Of a stretch of 64,000 nucleotides of DNA, positions 17,475 to 26,660 are shown in pieces. Below the pieces are notes generated by a model. That model had not been told where the DNA came from and did not search any database. It was given only the letters and a program-made list of their open reading frames with translations. The DNA is from Sedimenticola_A sp040506425 (lineage in GTDB: Bacteria > Pseudomonadota > Gammaproteobacteria > Chromatiales > Chromatiaceae). Every line of letters starts with the position of its first letter. The first letter of the stretch is position 1. The stretch spans positions 2,604,001 to 2,668,000 of the forward strand of contig OZ245051.1 in the NCBI GenBank assembly GCA_965224515.1. Reading direction: 5' to 3'. A program made the position numbers and the translations under genes.

Positions 17475-20400
17475 ATGGCAAATATTAACCGCTCCCGGAA
17501 AACTGGTAATCACTCTTCCACTGGTGCGTGCAATCGTATTGATTACGATGGCGCGAGATTATCCGGTGTCAGACGCTCCGGCCGTAGAGTCATTGGACAA
17601 TATATCGGCATGCTGCTCATGCTGCTTGCATCCTTTCCAGGCTTGCTGCTTGCTGCTGATGCCAACTTCGAGCACCTGCTGACCGGCTTCCCGCTGACTG
17701 GTGAGCACCAGTACCTGGAGTGCTCGACCTGCCACGCCAATGGTGTGTTCGAGGGTACGCCCAGGAGCTGTAACGGTTGTCACAGTGAAGCAAGCAACCT
17801 GGCCTCTTCGGGTAAACCCCTGTCTCACATTGCAAGCAGGGATGACTGCACCGCCTGTCATACGACCGCGAACTGGAAGCTCGGCACCACGGTTGATCAT
17901 GATGCGGTTATCGGCAACTGTTCCTCCTGTCACAACAACTCCACGGCGCCGGGTAAACCGACCGGCCATGTCAACAGCAGTGAAAAGTGCGAGAGCTGCC
18001 ACCGGACATCCAACTGGGCTGCCGCGACATTTGATCACACCGGTATAACCACCGGCTGCCAGAGCTGTCATAACGGTTCCAAGGCGCGGGGCAAGCACAC
18101 CTTCCACGTGGCAAGCTCCAATGTCTGTGAAGATTGCCACGCCACTAACACCTTTGTCGGCGCCAAGTTCGATCACACAGAAGTGACAGGAAACTGTACC
18201 AGCTGTCACAACGGGTTCACTGCCAGGGGCAAGCAGGCTGGGCATCCGAATACCACAGATGTGTGCGAGGCCTGTCATTCAAAAACGGGTAGTTGGAATC
18301 AGATCACGGGTGATGTGCATCCTGAAGCCCGCGGTAGCTGTTTCAGCTGCCACAATGGCCGCATCGCCCCGGGAAAATCCGCCAATCACATCAGCAGCAG
18401 TAATACCTGTGAAGACTGCCACGGAACCTCGTCCTTCACCGGGGCTGTTTTCGACCACTCCAATGTGAGCGGTAACTGCTTCAGCTGCCACAACGGCACC
18501 CAGGCTCCGGGCAAGTCAGCCAAGCATCTCTCCACCACCAATACATGTGAAAGTTGTCATAATCCCGGCAACTGGCTGTTTGTGAACCTGCCTCTTGATC
18601 ACAACGAGGTGCAGGGGAGCTGTTCCAGCTGTCACAACAACACCACGGCACTGGGTAAGTCCGCCAGCCACATTCAAAGCAGCAATGTGTGTGAGGATTG
18701 CCACAAGCCGGGCAGCTGGGCGGTAACCGCCTTCAGTCATTCCGGTATCACCGCCGATTGCCAGACCTGTCACAACGGATCACAGGCCACGGGTAAGAAC
18801 ATCGCGCATATGCAGACCACCAGCATCTGTGCAGACTGCCATACCCCGGCAGGCTGGCGCCCTGTATCCAGGGTGGATCACAGCCAGGTACTTGGGAGCT
18901 GTCAGAGTTGCCACAACGGTGGCACTGCACCAGGCAAGAGTGCGAATCATATCGACAGCAGTAATACCTGTGATGAATGCCACAGCACCAATTCATGGGC
19001 CGGAGCCATCTTTGATCACAGTGGAGTGACAGGTAACTGTCTTTCCTGTCATAACGGAACACAGGCACCGGGAAAAACTGGTGCTCATCTCAACACAACA
19101 GACCGCTGCGAATCCTGTCACCGCCCTGGCGGTTGGACCCTGGGCGCTACACCACCTGATCATGCAGATGTCATAGGCACCTGTTCCAGCTGTCATAACG
19201 GCACCACCGCCCTGGGTAAGAGCAGTACCCATATTGTCACTTCAAATACGTGCGAGGATTGTCATAGTACAAACTCGTGGACCGGGGCTGTATTTGATCA
19301 TTCGGGTGTCAGTGAAAACTGTTTCAGCTGTCACAATGGCTCCCGTGCAGTGGGTAAATCCTCTGCACATATGAGCACTACCAGCCGGTGTGAATCATGC
19401 CATCGTCCGGGTGGTTGGAACCTGGTGACCCGTGTTGACCATAGCCAGGTATCAGGTACCTGCTTCAGCTGCCACAACGGCACAACAGCACCGGCCAAAT
19501 CCAATAATCACGTCTCCAGCGGAAATACCTGTGAGGATTGCCATAATACAAACTCCTGGGCCGGTGCGACGGTGGATCACTCCACTATCACCGCAAGCTG
19601 TTCCTCATGCCACAACGGTTCTGCTGCGACGGGCAAAAACACCAACCACATCTCAACCGACAATTCGTGTGAAAACTGTCACCGCACAGGTGTCTGGAAA
19701 CCGGTCGTCAGGGTGGATCACGGTTCGGTAAGTGGGACCTGCTTCAGTTGTCATAACGGGTCAACTGCAAGAGGCCGGTCAACCAACCATATTACCAGCA
19801 GCAACCAGTGCGACAGCTGTCACAGCACCAACTCATGGACCGGTGCGGTATTTGATCACTCCAATGTGACCGGCAACTGTTTCAGCTGCCACAACGGTAC
19901 CCAGGCTGCGGGCAAATCAACGGCCCATATGAGCTCAACCACGCAGTGCGAATCCTGCCACCGCCCCGGCGGCTGGACCCTGGTTGCACGCGTGGATCAC
20001 ACCCAGGTTCGTGGAACCTGCGCCAGTTGTCACAACGGCAGCACGGCAATGGGCAAGTCTGCAACCCATATTCCGGCCGGCAACGTATGTGAGGACTGCC
20101 ATACCACCAACGGCTGGGCGGGTGCATCGTTCAATCACAGCAACGTGACCGGCAACTGTTTCAGCTGTCACAACGGTACGAGCGCGCCGGGCAAGTCCGG
20201 AAGCCATGTTCTGACCACCAATAACTGTGAGAGTTGCCATCGGACCCAGGCATGGGTTCCAGTTGCCCAGGTTGAGCATCTGGATGTGAAGGGCACCTGT
20301 TCCACCTGTCATAACGGTTCGACTGCAACCGGTAAACCGGGCAACCATATTCCGTCTGGCAATGCATGTGACGAGTGCCATACCACCCGCTCCTGGGGCG

Positions 20401-22952
20401 ACGGCGTATTCGATCACAGCACCATTACCGGTAACTGCTTCAGCTGTCATAACGGTTCACAGGCCCCGGGCAAGACAGTTGCCCATTTACTGACCAGCAA
20501 CAGCTGTGAGAGTTGCCACCGCACCGGGAGCTGGATTCCTGTGAACAGGGTGGATCACGGGGAGATCCCTGGCGCCTGCTCCAGCTGTCATAACGGCTCG
20601 ACGGCAATGGGCAAGTCAGCCAACCATATTGTATCCGGCAATACCTGTGATGACTGCCACACCACCAACTCCTGGGCCGGTGCGGTATTCGATCACAGCA
20701 ACGTGAACGGTTCCTGTTCAAGCTGTCATAACGGCACCACCGCAACAGGCAAGAATCCGACTCATATCGCGACAAACAACGTGTGTGAGGATTGCCACAG
20801 AACGGGAGCCTGGAAGCCTGTTACCCGGGTGGATCACGCCAGCGTGATCGGCACCTGCTTCAGCTGTCACAATGGCTCCACGGCAATAGGTAAGGGTGCG
20901 ACTCATATCACCAGTAGCAATACCTGCGGAGACTGTCATAACACCAATACCTGGACCGGCGCGGTATTCGACCACAGCAACGTGACCGGAAACTGTTTCA
21001 GCTGTCACAACGGCTCGGCAGCACCGGGTAAGAATCCGACACATATCGCTACAAACAATGTGTGTGAGGATTGCCACAGAACGGGTGCCTGGAAACCGGT
21101 TACCCGGGTAGATCACGCCAGTGTGACCGGTACCTGCTCCAGCTGTCACAACGGCACCACGGCAATAGGTAAGGGTGCGACTCATATCACCAGTAGCAAT
21201 GCCTGCGGTGACTGTCATAACACCAATACCTGGACCGGTGCGGTATTCGACCACAGCAACGTGAGCGGTAACTGCTTCAGCTGTCACAACGGCTCGGCTG
21301 CCCCGGGTAAAAACATTGCCCATATCCAGACCACGAACGTGTGTGAGGATTGTCACCGAACGGGAGCCTGGAAGCCGGTTACCCGCGTGGATCACGCCAG
21401 CGTGATCGGCACCTGCTCCAGCTGTCACAACGGCACCACGGCCATGGGCAAGGGTGCGACGCATATCGCCAGTGGCAACACCTGCGATGACTGCCATAAC
21501 ACCAACACCTGGACCGGTGCGGTATTCGACCACAGTAACGTGAGCGGTAACTGCTTCAGCTGTCACAACGGCTCGGCTGCCCCGGGCAAGAATATTGCTC
21601 ATATCCAGACGACGAACGTGTGTGAGGATTGTCACCGTACAGGCGCCTGGAGGCCGGTTACCCGCGTGGACCACGCCAGTGTGATTGGTACCTGTTCAAG
21701 CTGTCATAACGGCTCCACGGCCATGGGTAAGACGCCGAACCATATCTCCAGCGGCAATACCTGTGACGACTGCCATAACACCAACACCTGGACCGGTGCT
21801 GTCTTCGATCACAGCAGTGTGACCGGCAACTGTTTCAGCTGTCACAACGGCTCGGCAGCGCCTGGCAAGAGCGTTGCGCATATTTCGACAACCAACATGT
21901 GCGAGGACTGCCATCGTACCGGGGCCTGGAAGCCGGTAACCCGTGTTGACCACGTCAGTGTGATAGGTACCTGTTCCAGCTGCCACAACGGCACTACGGC
22001 AATGGGTAAGACACCGAATCATATCTCCAGCGGCAATACCTGTGATGACTGTCATAACACCAACACCTGGACCGGTGCAGTATTCGATCACGCCAATGTG
22101 ACCGGTAGCTGCTTCAGCTGTCACAACGGCTCAACGGTACCGGGGAAAAATACGGGTCATATAGCGACGACAAATATCTGTGAAGACTGTCATCGCACAG
22201 GTGCCTGGGTACCTGTTACCCGGGTTGACCATGTGGACGTGATAGGCACCTGCTCAAGTTGTCATAATGGTGTGACGGCACCGGGTAAAACCCCCTCGCA
22301 TATTGCCAGCGGCAATGTGTGTGATGACTGCCATACGACCAATGCCTGGGTGCCCGCGGTATTCGAGCACTCCAGTGTTAGTCCGGGCACCTGCTCAACA
22401 TGCCATAACGGTGTGCAGGCGGCGGGTAAACCTATTACCCACGTTGCAACAAACGCCCAGTGCGATGATTGTCACTCAACCCGCAGCTGGATACCGGCCA
22501 CCTTCAACCACGGCAGTGTCAGCCCGGGAACATGCAGCAGCTGCCACAATGGTGTACAGGCAGCGGGCAAGCCTGGAACTCATTTTGTGACTAACCTGCA
22601 GTGCGACGAGTGTCACCTCACGGGTGGCAACTGGACCAGCATCGACTTCAGGCACAGTGGTGCAAGCTATCCGGGGGATCACAGGGGTAACCTGACCTGT
22701 ACGGCGTGTCACACCTCCAACAACCAGGTTATTCCCTGGCGGGCAGCAGGCTATGCACCGGATTGTGCCGGATGCCATGTTTCAGATTACAAGAGCGATC
22801 CGCACAAGAAGCATGAGAACCCCGACAGAAGGTACACGGTATCAGAGCTTCGCGACTGCTCAGGCAGTTGTCATATCTATACCGACTCCAGTATGACCAA
22901 CATAAAGAAACGTCGTTCCGGCGAACACAGAGTGAGTGATGGCGATTTCTAG
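17475..22952 (+). CDS. Giant repetitive multihaem cytochrome with 74 haem-binding motifs
   Basis: 1,825 residues. A 40-residue basic N-terminus precedes a hydrophobic signal (YIGMLLMLLASFPGLLLAADA). I counted 73 CXXCH motifs plus one CX3CH (CSGSCH, residue 1795), from residue 83 to the end. The motifs are 23-25 residues apart. Each is preceded by a conserved histidine (FDHS.V.G.C..CH or GK...HI....C..CH), so every haem has a candidate distal His ligand. The first two haems (GFPLTGEHQYLECSTCH) resemble the modules of the upstream 21-haem protein. From residue 358 to about 1662 the protein is fourteen four-haem units of 93-94 residues. The last 70 residues break the pattern and may anchor or cap it. 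The start is supported by AAGGTCGGAG six bases ahead. The gene overlaps its downstream neighbour. Predicted role: long-range electron wire outside the inner membrane. Confidence 0.93.
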   Translation: MANINRSRKTGNHSSTGACNRIDYDGARLSGVRRSGRRVIGQYIGMLLMLLASFPGLLLAADANFEHLLTGFPLTGEHQYLECSTCHANGVFEGTPRSCNGCHSEASNLASSGKPLSHIASRDDCTACHTTANWKLGTTVDHDAVIGNCSSCHNNSTAPGKPTGHVNSSEKCESCHRTSNWAAATFDHTGITTGCQSCHNGSKARGKHTFHVASSNVCEDCHATNTFVGAKFDHTEVTGNCTSCHNGFTARGKQAGHPNTTDVCEACHSKTGSWNQITGDVHPEARGSCFSCHNGRIAPGKSANHISSSNTCEDCHGTSSFTGAVFDHSNVSGNCFSCHNGTQAPGKSAKHLSTTNTCESCHNPGNWLFVNLPLDHNEVQGSCSSCHNNTTALGKSASHIQSSNVCEDCHKPGSWAVTAFSHSGITADCQTCHNGSQATGKNIAHMQTTSICADCHTPAGWRPVSRVDHSQVLGSCQSCHNGGTAPGKSANHIDSSNTCDECHSTNSWAGAIFDHSGVTGNCLSCHNGTQAPGKTGAHLNTTDRCESCHRPGGWTLGATPPDHADVIGTCSSCHNGTTALGKSSTHIVTSNTCEDCHSTNSWTGAVFDHSGVSENCFSCHNGSRAVGKSSAHMSTTSRCESCHRPGGWNLVTRVDHSQVSGTCFSCHNGTTAPAKSNNHVSSGNTCEDCHNTNSWAGATVDHSTITASCSSCHNGSAATGKNTNHISTDNSCENCHRTGVWKPVVRVDHGSVSGTCFSCHNGSTARGRSTNHITSSNQCDSCHSTNSWTGAVFDHSNVTGNCFSCHNGTQAAGKSTAHMSSTTQCESCHRPGGWTLVARVDHTQVRGTCASCHNGSTAMGKSATHIPAGNVCEDCHTTNGWAGASFNHSNVTGNCFSCHNGTSAPGKSGSHVLTTNNCESCHRTQAWVPVAQVEHLDVKGTCSTCHNGSTATGKPGNHIPSGNACDECHTTRSWGDGVFDHSTITGNCFSCHNGSQAPGKTVAHLLTSNSCESCHRTGSWIPVNRVDHGEIPGACSSCHNGSTAMGKSANHIVSGNTCDDCHTTNSWAGAVFDHSNVNGSCSSCHNGTTATGKNPTHIATNNVCEDCHRTGAWKPVTRVDHASVIGTCFSCHNGSTAIGKGATHITSSNTCGDCHNTNTWTGAVFDHSNVTGNCFSCHNGSAAPGKNPTHIATNNVCEDCHRTGAWKPVTRVDHASVTGTCSSCHNGTTAIGKGATHITSSNACGDCHNTNTWTGAVFDHSNVSGNCFSCHNGSAAPGKNIAHIQTTNVCEDCHRTGAWKPVTRVDHASVIGTCSSCHNGTTAMGKGATHIASGNTCDDCHNTNTWTGAVFDHSNVSGNCFSCHNGSAAPGKNIAHIQTTNVCEDCHRTGAWRPVTRVDHASVIGTCSSCHNGSTAMGKTPNHISSGNTCDDCHNTNTWTGAVFDHSSVTGNCFSCHNGSAAPGKSVAHISTTNMCEDCHRTGAWKPVTRVDHVSVIGTCSSCHNGTTAMGKTPNHISSGNTCDDCHNTNTWTGAVFDHANVTGSCFSCHNGSTVPGKNTGHIATTNICEDCHRTGAWVPVTRVDHVDVIGTCSSCHNGVTAPGKTPSHIASGNVCDDCHTTNAWVPAVFEHSSVSPGTCSTCHNGVQAAGKPITHVATNAQCDDCHSTRSWIPATFNHGSVSPGTCSSCHNGVQAAGKPGTHFVTNLQCDECHLTGGNWTSIDFRHSGASYPGDHRGNLTCTACHTSNNQVIPWRAAGYAPDCAGCHVSDYKSDPHKKHENPDRRYTVSELRDCSGSCHIYTDSSMTNIKKRRSGEHRVSDGDF
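18546..22458 (+). repeat. 279-bp tandem super-repeat (14 units, four haem motifs each)
   Basis: The first Cys codon of the unit recurs at 18546, 18828, 19107, 19389, 19668, 19947, 20226, 20505, 20784, 21063, 21342, 21621, 21900 and 22179. The period is 279 bp (twice 282, from one inserted codon). The six units from 20784 onward are nearly identical in DNA, with phrases such as TGGAAGCCGGTTACCCG recurring. The earlier units are more diverged. This gradient suggests recent expansion towards the 3' end by recombination. The array is coding throughout and has no stop or frame break. Confidence 0.95.
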
Positions 22953-23379
22953 GAAACTCACACTGGTGGCCTGCCTGGCGGTGTTGGGTGTCTTTGCCTG
23001 GACACTCAACGCCCAGCCGGTCAACGAAACACTGATGGAAGATGTGGTGATAACCCAGGGTGATGGCGCTGCAGAAGTTAATGTCATGTTCAGGTGTGGC
23101 ATGCGCTACCTGAGTCATTTTCCTCACTACACGGGGGATGAGCTGCGCATCAGGGTAAAGCCTGCCCTGGGCTGTCCCACTGATGAGTCTGTCAATACAG
23201 GAAGGGGGCGGCTCTCAGCTCCGCTCGGGAATGAAGCGTACCTGCTTGAAACGGTATACGAGGGTGAATTCGCTGGTGAGCAGAATGTCACACTCCGATT
23301 CGATCAGCAGGTGATTTTTGAAGTTGTCCAAGGCTCTGACTTCAGAAGCCTTAATGTGATCGTCTATCCAGTAGAGTGA
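22939..23379 (+). CDS. Small exported protein related to the N-terminal domain of the next gene
   Basis: 146 residues from ATG 22939, which overlaps the stop of the giant cytochrome gene by 14 bp. The alternative start is GTG 22936. A signal peptide (LVACLAVLGVFAWTLNAQ) precedes a beta-rich domain. LMEDVVITQGDGAAEVNVMF and GDELRIRVKP align with the start of the mature outer-membrane protein encoded next (IIDDVEVKTAQNRSELVLDF and GRELQIQFRP). Two cysteines (CGMRY and GCPT) may form a disulfide. The fold resembles AMIN-type envelope domains, but I cannot assign it firmly. Overlap with the cytochrome gene suggests coupled synthesis and a role in docking the cytochrome at the outer membrane. Confidence 0.75.
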   Translation: MAISRKLTLVACLAVLGVFAWTLNAQPVNETLMEDVVITQGDGAAEVNVMFRCGMRYLSHFPHYTGDELRIRVKPALGCPTDESVNTGRGRLSAPLGNEAYLLETVYEGEFAGEQNVTLRFDQQVIFEVVQGSDFRSLNVIVYPVE

Positions 23380-23415
23380 ATTTGGCACGAGTATTGCCTG
23401 ATTTAATCCGTCCGC

Positions 23416-23516
23416 CAGAATAATGTCACTTCCGATCTGATCGGCAGGTGGTATTTGAAGATGTACATGGCTCTGACTTCAGTAGATTGAGTGTACTTAT
23501 CTATTCAGTGGAATGG
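23416..23516 (+). pseudogene. Degenerate duplicate of the 3' end of the small exported gene
   Basis: The stretch after the stop codon repeats the last 100 bases of the preceding gene with many substitutions and small indels. Shared blocks include AATGTCAC, TCCGAT, GGCTCTGACTTCAG and TCTAT.CAGT. It has no start and no intact frame. It looks like a partial tandem duplication left in the leader of the barrel gene. Confidence 0.7.
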
Positions 23517-23584
23517 ATTTTACGTGGATTTGTTTGGCTTGGTTTCAAGTTGTTTGCCAGGTTCTGGTTAAAAGGAAAGTAAGC

Positions 23585-26509
23585 GTGATTAGAAAAAAGT
23601 CGGGCGTAGCTGAAAAGCCATTGGGGAAACGCCATGCTGTGGGTGTACTGAGTCTTGTTGTGGCTGCCTTGTGTGCGCCTGACGTTTATGCCCAGTCTTC
23701 GATCATCGATGATGTTGAGGTGAAAACAGCGCAAAACCGCTCTGAACTGGTGCTGGATTTCACGACCCAGCTGCAGTACCTCAATCACACCCCGCTCAAT
23801 TCAGGACGTGAACTGCAGATTCAGTTCCGCCCGGTACGCGGGGCCTCGGCAGTTGCTGACATTCCCTCGGGTGAACAGTTTGTGAACATATCTGGCATTG
23901 GTGCAGATGATGCCAGGGAAATCACATATGAACTGGACTCGGTAACCGGCAACATCCGTTTTATTGTCAGATTCAACCGCAAACTGGAATATACCGTGCG
24001 CCCTGAAAGCGGTTTTCGTGGGGTGATTATCGAGTTTGATTCCGGAACAGGCCAAGCCCCTGAAGAAGCTGTTGAAGGGATGCAGCCTGAACAGCAGACA
24101 GGGCAGGCTTTTCAACAAAAAACGCCACTCCCAGCTACGGAAACCAGCCAGGCAGCCGCTGTTTCCAGAGTGGTTGCAGATGATAAAAGGGACGTTACTT
24201 CCAAGGGTTCAATTATCCTCAACCTGGTATCGAGTATAAAGCCCATAGACCTGAGCACGGTAGATCGGCATCCCCTGTTCAACGGCCGTCACCTGCATAT
24301 CAATACAGCCACTGTAAATGGCCAGAAATGGTACAGATTGAGCCTGGGTTATTATGCAACCCTTGGCGAGGCAAAGGGTGCTCAAAGAGCATTGCAGGGC
24401 GCTTATCCGACAGCATGGATAACGCGGGTATCCAGAAAGGGCATGGATGTCTCAACAACCTCTACTGCAGCTGAAGTGAAACCCTCAAAGGTTGCAGAAA
24501 AACCAACCCGGACAAATTTTCTGGAAGTCGGCACATACGTTGTGAATCTTGGCTCAAGCGCAAGAACGTTTAACCTCGACCAGGTCGCTGCACACCCCTC
24601 TTTCGCAGGGCATCAGCTCTACACGACCCTGGGTAAAGTTGATGGCAAGAGCTGGCATCGTTTGCGCATCGGCTTTTTCAAGACCCCGGGCGAGGCCCGC
24701 AAAATTCAGCAGGCACTCTCTGAGCGTTTTCCCAAGGCGTGGATCACCAAGGCGTCCCGGCAGGAGATCGAAACAGCGCTGAATACCCGGCTAACCGAGC
24801 CAAGGCGTGCCGCAAAACCTGCAACTATTGTCAAACCGGTAGATCTCACTCCGCTGCCTCCTAAAGATGAAGCGAGCATCAAGCGCCTGATGGAAGATGC
24901 CCGAAAGGCGATGGCTGCCAAGAGTTATCAGCGTGCCATTCAGCTCTACACCAAGGTGTTGCGCTATCCGGAACATGCCATGAAACCGGCGGCCCAGGAG
25001 TTTCTCGGCCTGGCGCGCGAGCGAAACAAGCAGCTTGCCCATGCCAAGGCTGAATATGAACGCTATCTGACCCTCTATCCCGAGGGGGATGGTGCGGGTC
25101 GCGTCAGGCAGCGGCTTGAAGGGTTGCTGACGGCGCGTGCGGAACCCAAGCAGAGGTTGCGTACAGCAAAGCGGGCAGGGGATGAGCAGGACGGCTACGA
25201 GTGGCGGACATTCGGCAGCTTCTCGCAGTTCTATCGGCGTGATGCCATGCTGACCGATGAAGACGAAGAGCGTGTTACCCAGTCATCCCTTTCAACAGAC
25301 CTGGATGTATCCACCCGTGCGCGCAAGGATGACTACGAGTTCGGTCTGCGTTTTACCGGCGGTTATACCCATGACTTCCTCGAGCCCACAGATGACGACA
25401 GTGACATGCGGGTCAGCTCCATGTACGCCGACCTGGGTCAGCGTGATGTAGACCTGTCAGCGCGCATAGGAAGGCAGACACGCAGCACGGGCGGTGTACT
25501 GGGACGTTTCGATGGCGGCCTGGTTAGTTACCGGCTGAACAAGCAGATGAAGTTCAACTTCGTCACCGGCTACCCGGTCAACTCGTCATCAGACAACCCC
25601 AGCAATGATCGCTGGTTCTGGGGGGGAAGCCTCGACCTTGGTACTTATAATGATGCCTGGGATTTCGTCGTCTTCTATATCAACCAGAGGACAGAGGGAA
25701 TCCAGGATCGCCAGGCAATTGGCGGTGAGTTCCGCTATTTCGATCCTGAGCAGACACTGTTCGGACTGTTTGATTACGATATCGATTATGGCGAAGTCAA
25801 TATTTTCTCACTGATCGGCAACTGGAAACTGCCTGATGAGTACTCGCTGAACGCCCAGTTCGATTACAGGCGCAGCCCGTTGCTTACCAGCACCAACGCT
25901 CTGCAGGGGCAGGCGCCTCTAACCAACATCGACCAGATGCTCCAGGTAGTGAGCGAAGACCGGATAAACAGCCTGGCGGAAGATGTATCCGCGTTGAGCT
26001 ACTCATTTACCGCGGGGCTCTCTAAACCCCTGACCGACAAGCTGCAGTTGAGCGGTGATGTGACTTATACCGAGTTCAAGGATACGAAAAACACCAATGT
26101 AACTGACAGCACCGTCACCTTTAACCCGGGAACCGGTATCGACAGCTTTTACAACATTCAGCTGATCGGCAGCGACCTGATAAAGCCCGGGGATATCTCG
26201 GTGCTTGGAATGCGCTACTCGGATACCAATACATCCGATACTGTTTCCCTGTCACTGAATACACGCTATCCATACAATACCAAGCTGCGACTCAATCCGA
26301 GGCTTCGGGTCGATTATCGCGAAAGGAGCAGCGACGACAGTATAGAGTGGGTGATCGTGCCCTCACTGAGGCTGGATTACCGCTGGGAGCGCAGAAACAA
26401 CTTTGAACTGGAGGTCGGCGGCGAGTGGTCAGAAACAGAAACCAGTGCAGGCGTCACTGACACCGACTCATCGTACTACCTTGGGGTTGGTTACCGGATT
26501 GATTTCTGA
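23585..26509 (+). CDS. Outer-membrane protein: AMIN-like, two SPOR-like, TPR and C-terminal beta-barrel
   Basis: I place the start at GTG 23585 (GGAAAG five bases ahead) since the upstream ATG at 23513 lies in the pseudo-duplicate and would bury the signal peptide; this gives 974 residues. A signal (VGVLSLVVAALCAPDVYAQ) is followed by an AMIN-like domain (about 40-150). Two SPOR-like repeats of about 78 residues come next, each ending with yP.AWIT. and containing RLSLGYY.T..EAK or RLRIGFFKTPGEAR. Two TPR-like helices follow (AYQRAIQLYTKVLRYPEHA region). From about residue 545 the sequence alternates polar and aromatic residues, typical of barrel strands, and ends in YYLGVGYRIDF with the terminal Phe expected of outer-membrane proteins. 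Placed after 21- and 74-haem cytochromes, it is a good candidate for the porin sheath of a porin-cytochrome conduit. Confidence 0.8.
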   Translation: MIRKKSGVAEKPLGKRHAVGVLSLVVAALCAPDVYAQSSIIDDVEVKTAQNRSELVLDFTTQLQYLNHTPLNSGRELQIQFRPVRGASAVADIPSGEQFVNISGIGADDAREITYELDSVTGNIRFIVRFNRKLEYTVRPESGFRGVIIEFDSGTGQAPEEAVEGMQPEQQTGQAFQQKTPLPATETSQAAAVSRVVADDKRDVTSKGSIILNLVSSIKPIDLSTVDRHPLFNGRHLHINTATVNGQKWYRLSLGYYATLGEAKGAQRALQGAYPTAWITRVSRKGMDVSTTSTAAEVKPSKVAEKPTRTNFLEVGTYVVNLGSSARTFNLDQVAAHPSFAGHQLYTTLGKVDGKSWHRLRIGFFKTPGEARKIQQALSERFPKAWITKASRQEIETALNTRLTEPRRAAKPATIVKPVDLTPLPPKDEASIKRLMEDARKAMAAKSYQRAIQLYTKVLRYPEHAMKPAAQEFLGLARERNKQLAHAKAEYERYLTLYPEGDGAGRVRQRLEGLLTARAEPKQRLRTAKRAGDEQDGYEWRTFGSFSQFYRRDAMLTDEDEERVTQSSLSTDLDVSTRARKDDYEFGLRFTGGYTHDFLEPTDDDSDMRVSSMYADLGQRDVDLSARIGRQTRSTGGVLGRFDGGLVSYRLNKQMKFNFVTGYPVNSSSDNPSNDRWFWGGSLDLGTYNDAWDFVVFYINQRTEGIQDRQAIGGEFRYFDPEQTLFGLFDYDIDYGEVNIFSLIGNWKLPDEYSLNAQFDYRRSPLLTSTNALQGQAPLTNIDQMLQVVSEDRINSLAEDVSALSYSFTAGLSKPLTDKLQLSGDVTYTEFKDTKNTNVTDSTVTFNPGTGIDSFYNIQLIGSDLIKPGDISVLGMRYSDTNTSDTVSLSLNTRYPYNTKLRLNPRLRVDYRERSSDDSIEWVIVPSLRLDYRWERRNNFELEVGGEWSETETSAGVTDTDSSYYLGVGYRIDF

Positions 26510-26585
26510 TGGTAAATATCACAGCCGGGATCTGAAAAATCAGTGGCCTAGGGAAAAAACCACTCAAATCAGTGCTTTTTTCGGC

Positions 26586-26608
26586 GAAAACACTTTAAAA
26601 GTGTTTTC
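26586..26608 (+). terminator. Hairpin after the barrel gene
   Basis: GAAAACACTT-TAA-AAGTGTTTTC is a perfect 10-bp stem followed by TTCGG. The stem is AT-rich and the T-run is part of it, so it may end the cytochrome/barrel transcript. Otherwise the 26510-26885 gap holds only the CRP-type site below. Confidence 0.5.
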
Positions 26609-26660
26609 TTCGGAGTCTCTCATAACCTGCTGTTTTCTTGGCATTAAGAAATAGATTCTC

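Noticed and set aside
17475..17655. Twin-arginine signal in the giant cytochrome (RRSGRR)
   Set aside because: The arginines do not fit the S-R-R-x-F-L-K pattern, and c-type cytochromes are exported unfolded by Sec before haem attachment.
20718..21674. Long open frame (318 codons) on the minus strand inside the giant cytochrome gene
   Set aside because: It is a shadow of the repeated coding sequence on the plus strand; its periodic low-complexity product has no motif, start signal or independent evidence.
18546..22458. Possible CRISPR-like or satellite repeat array
   Set aside because: The repeats are long, in frame, and encode haem motifs throughout; there are no unique spacers and no cas genes.
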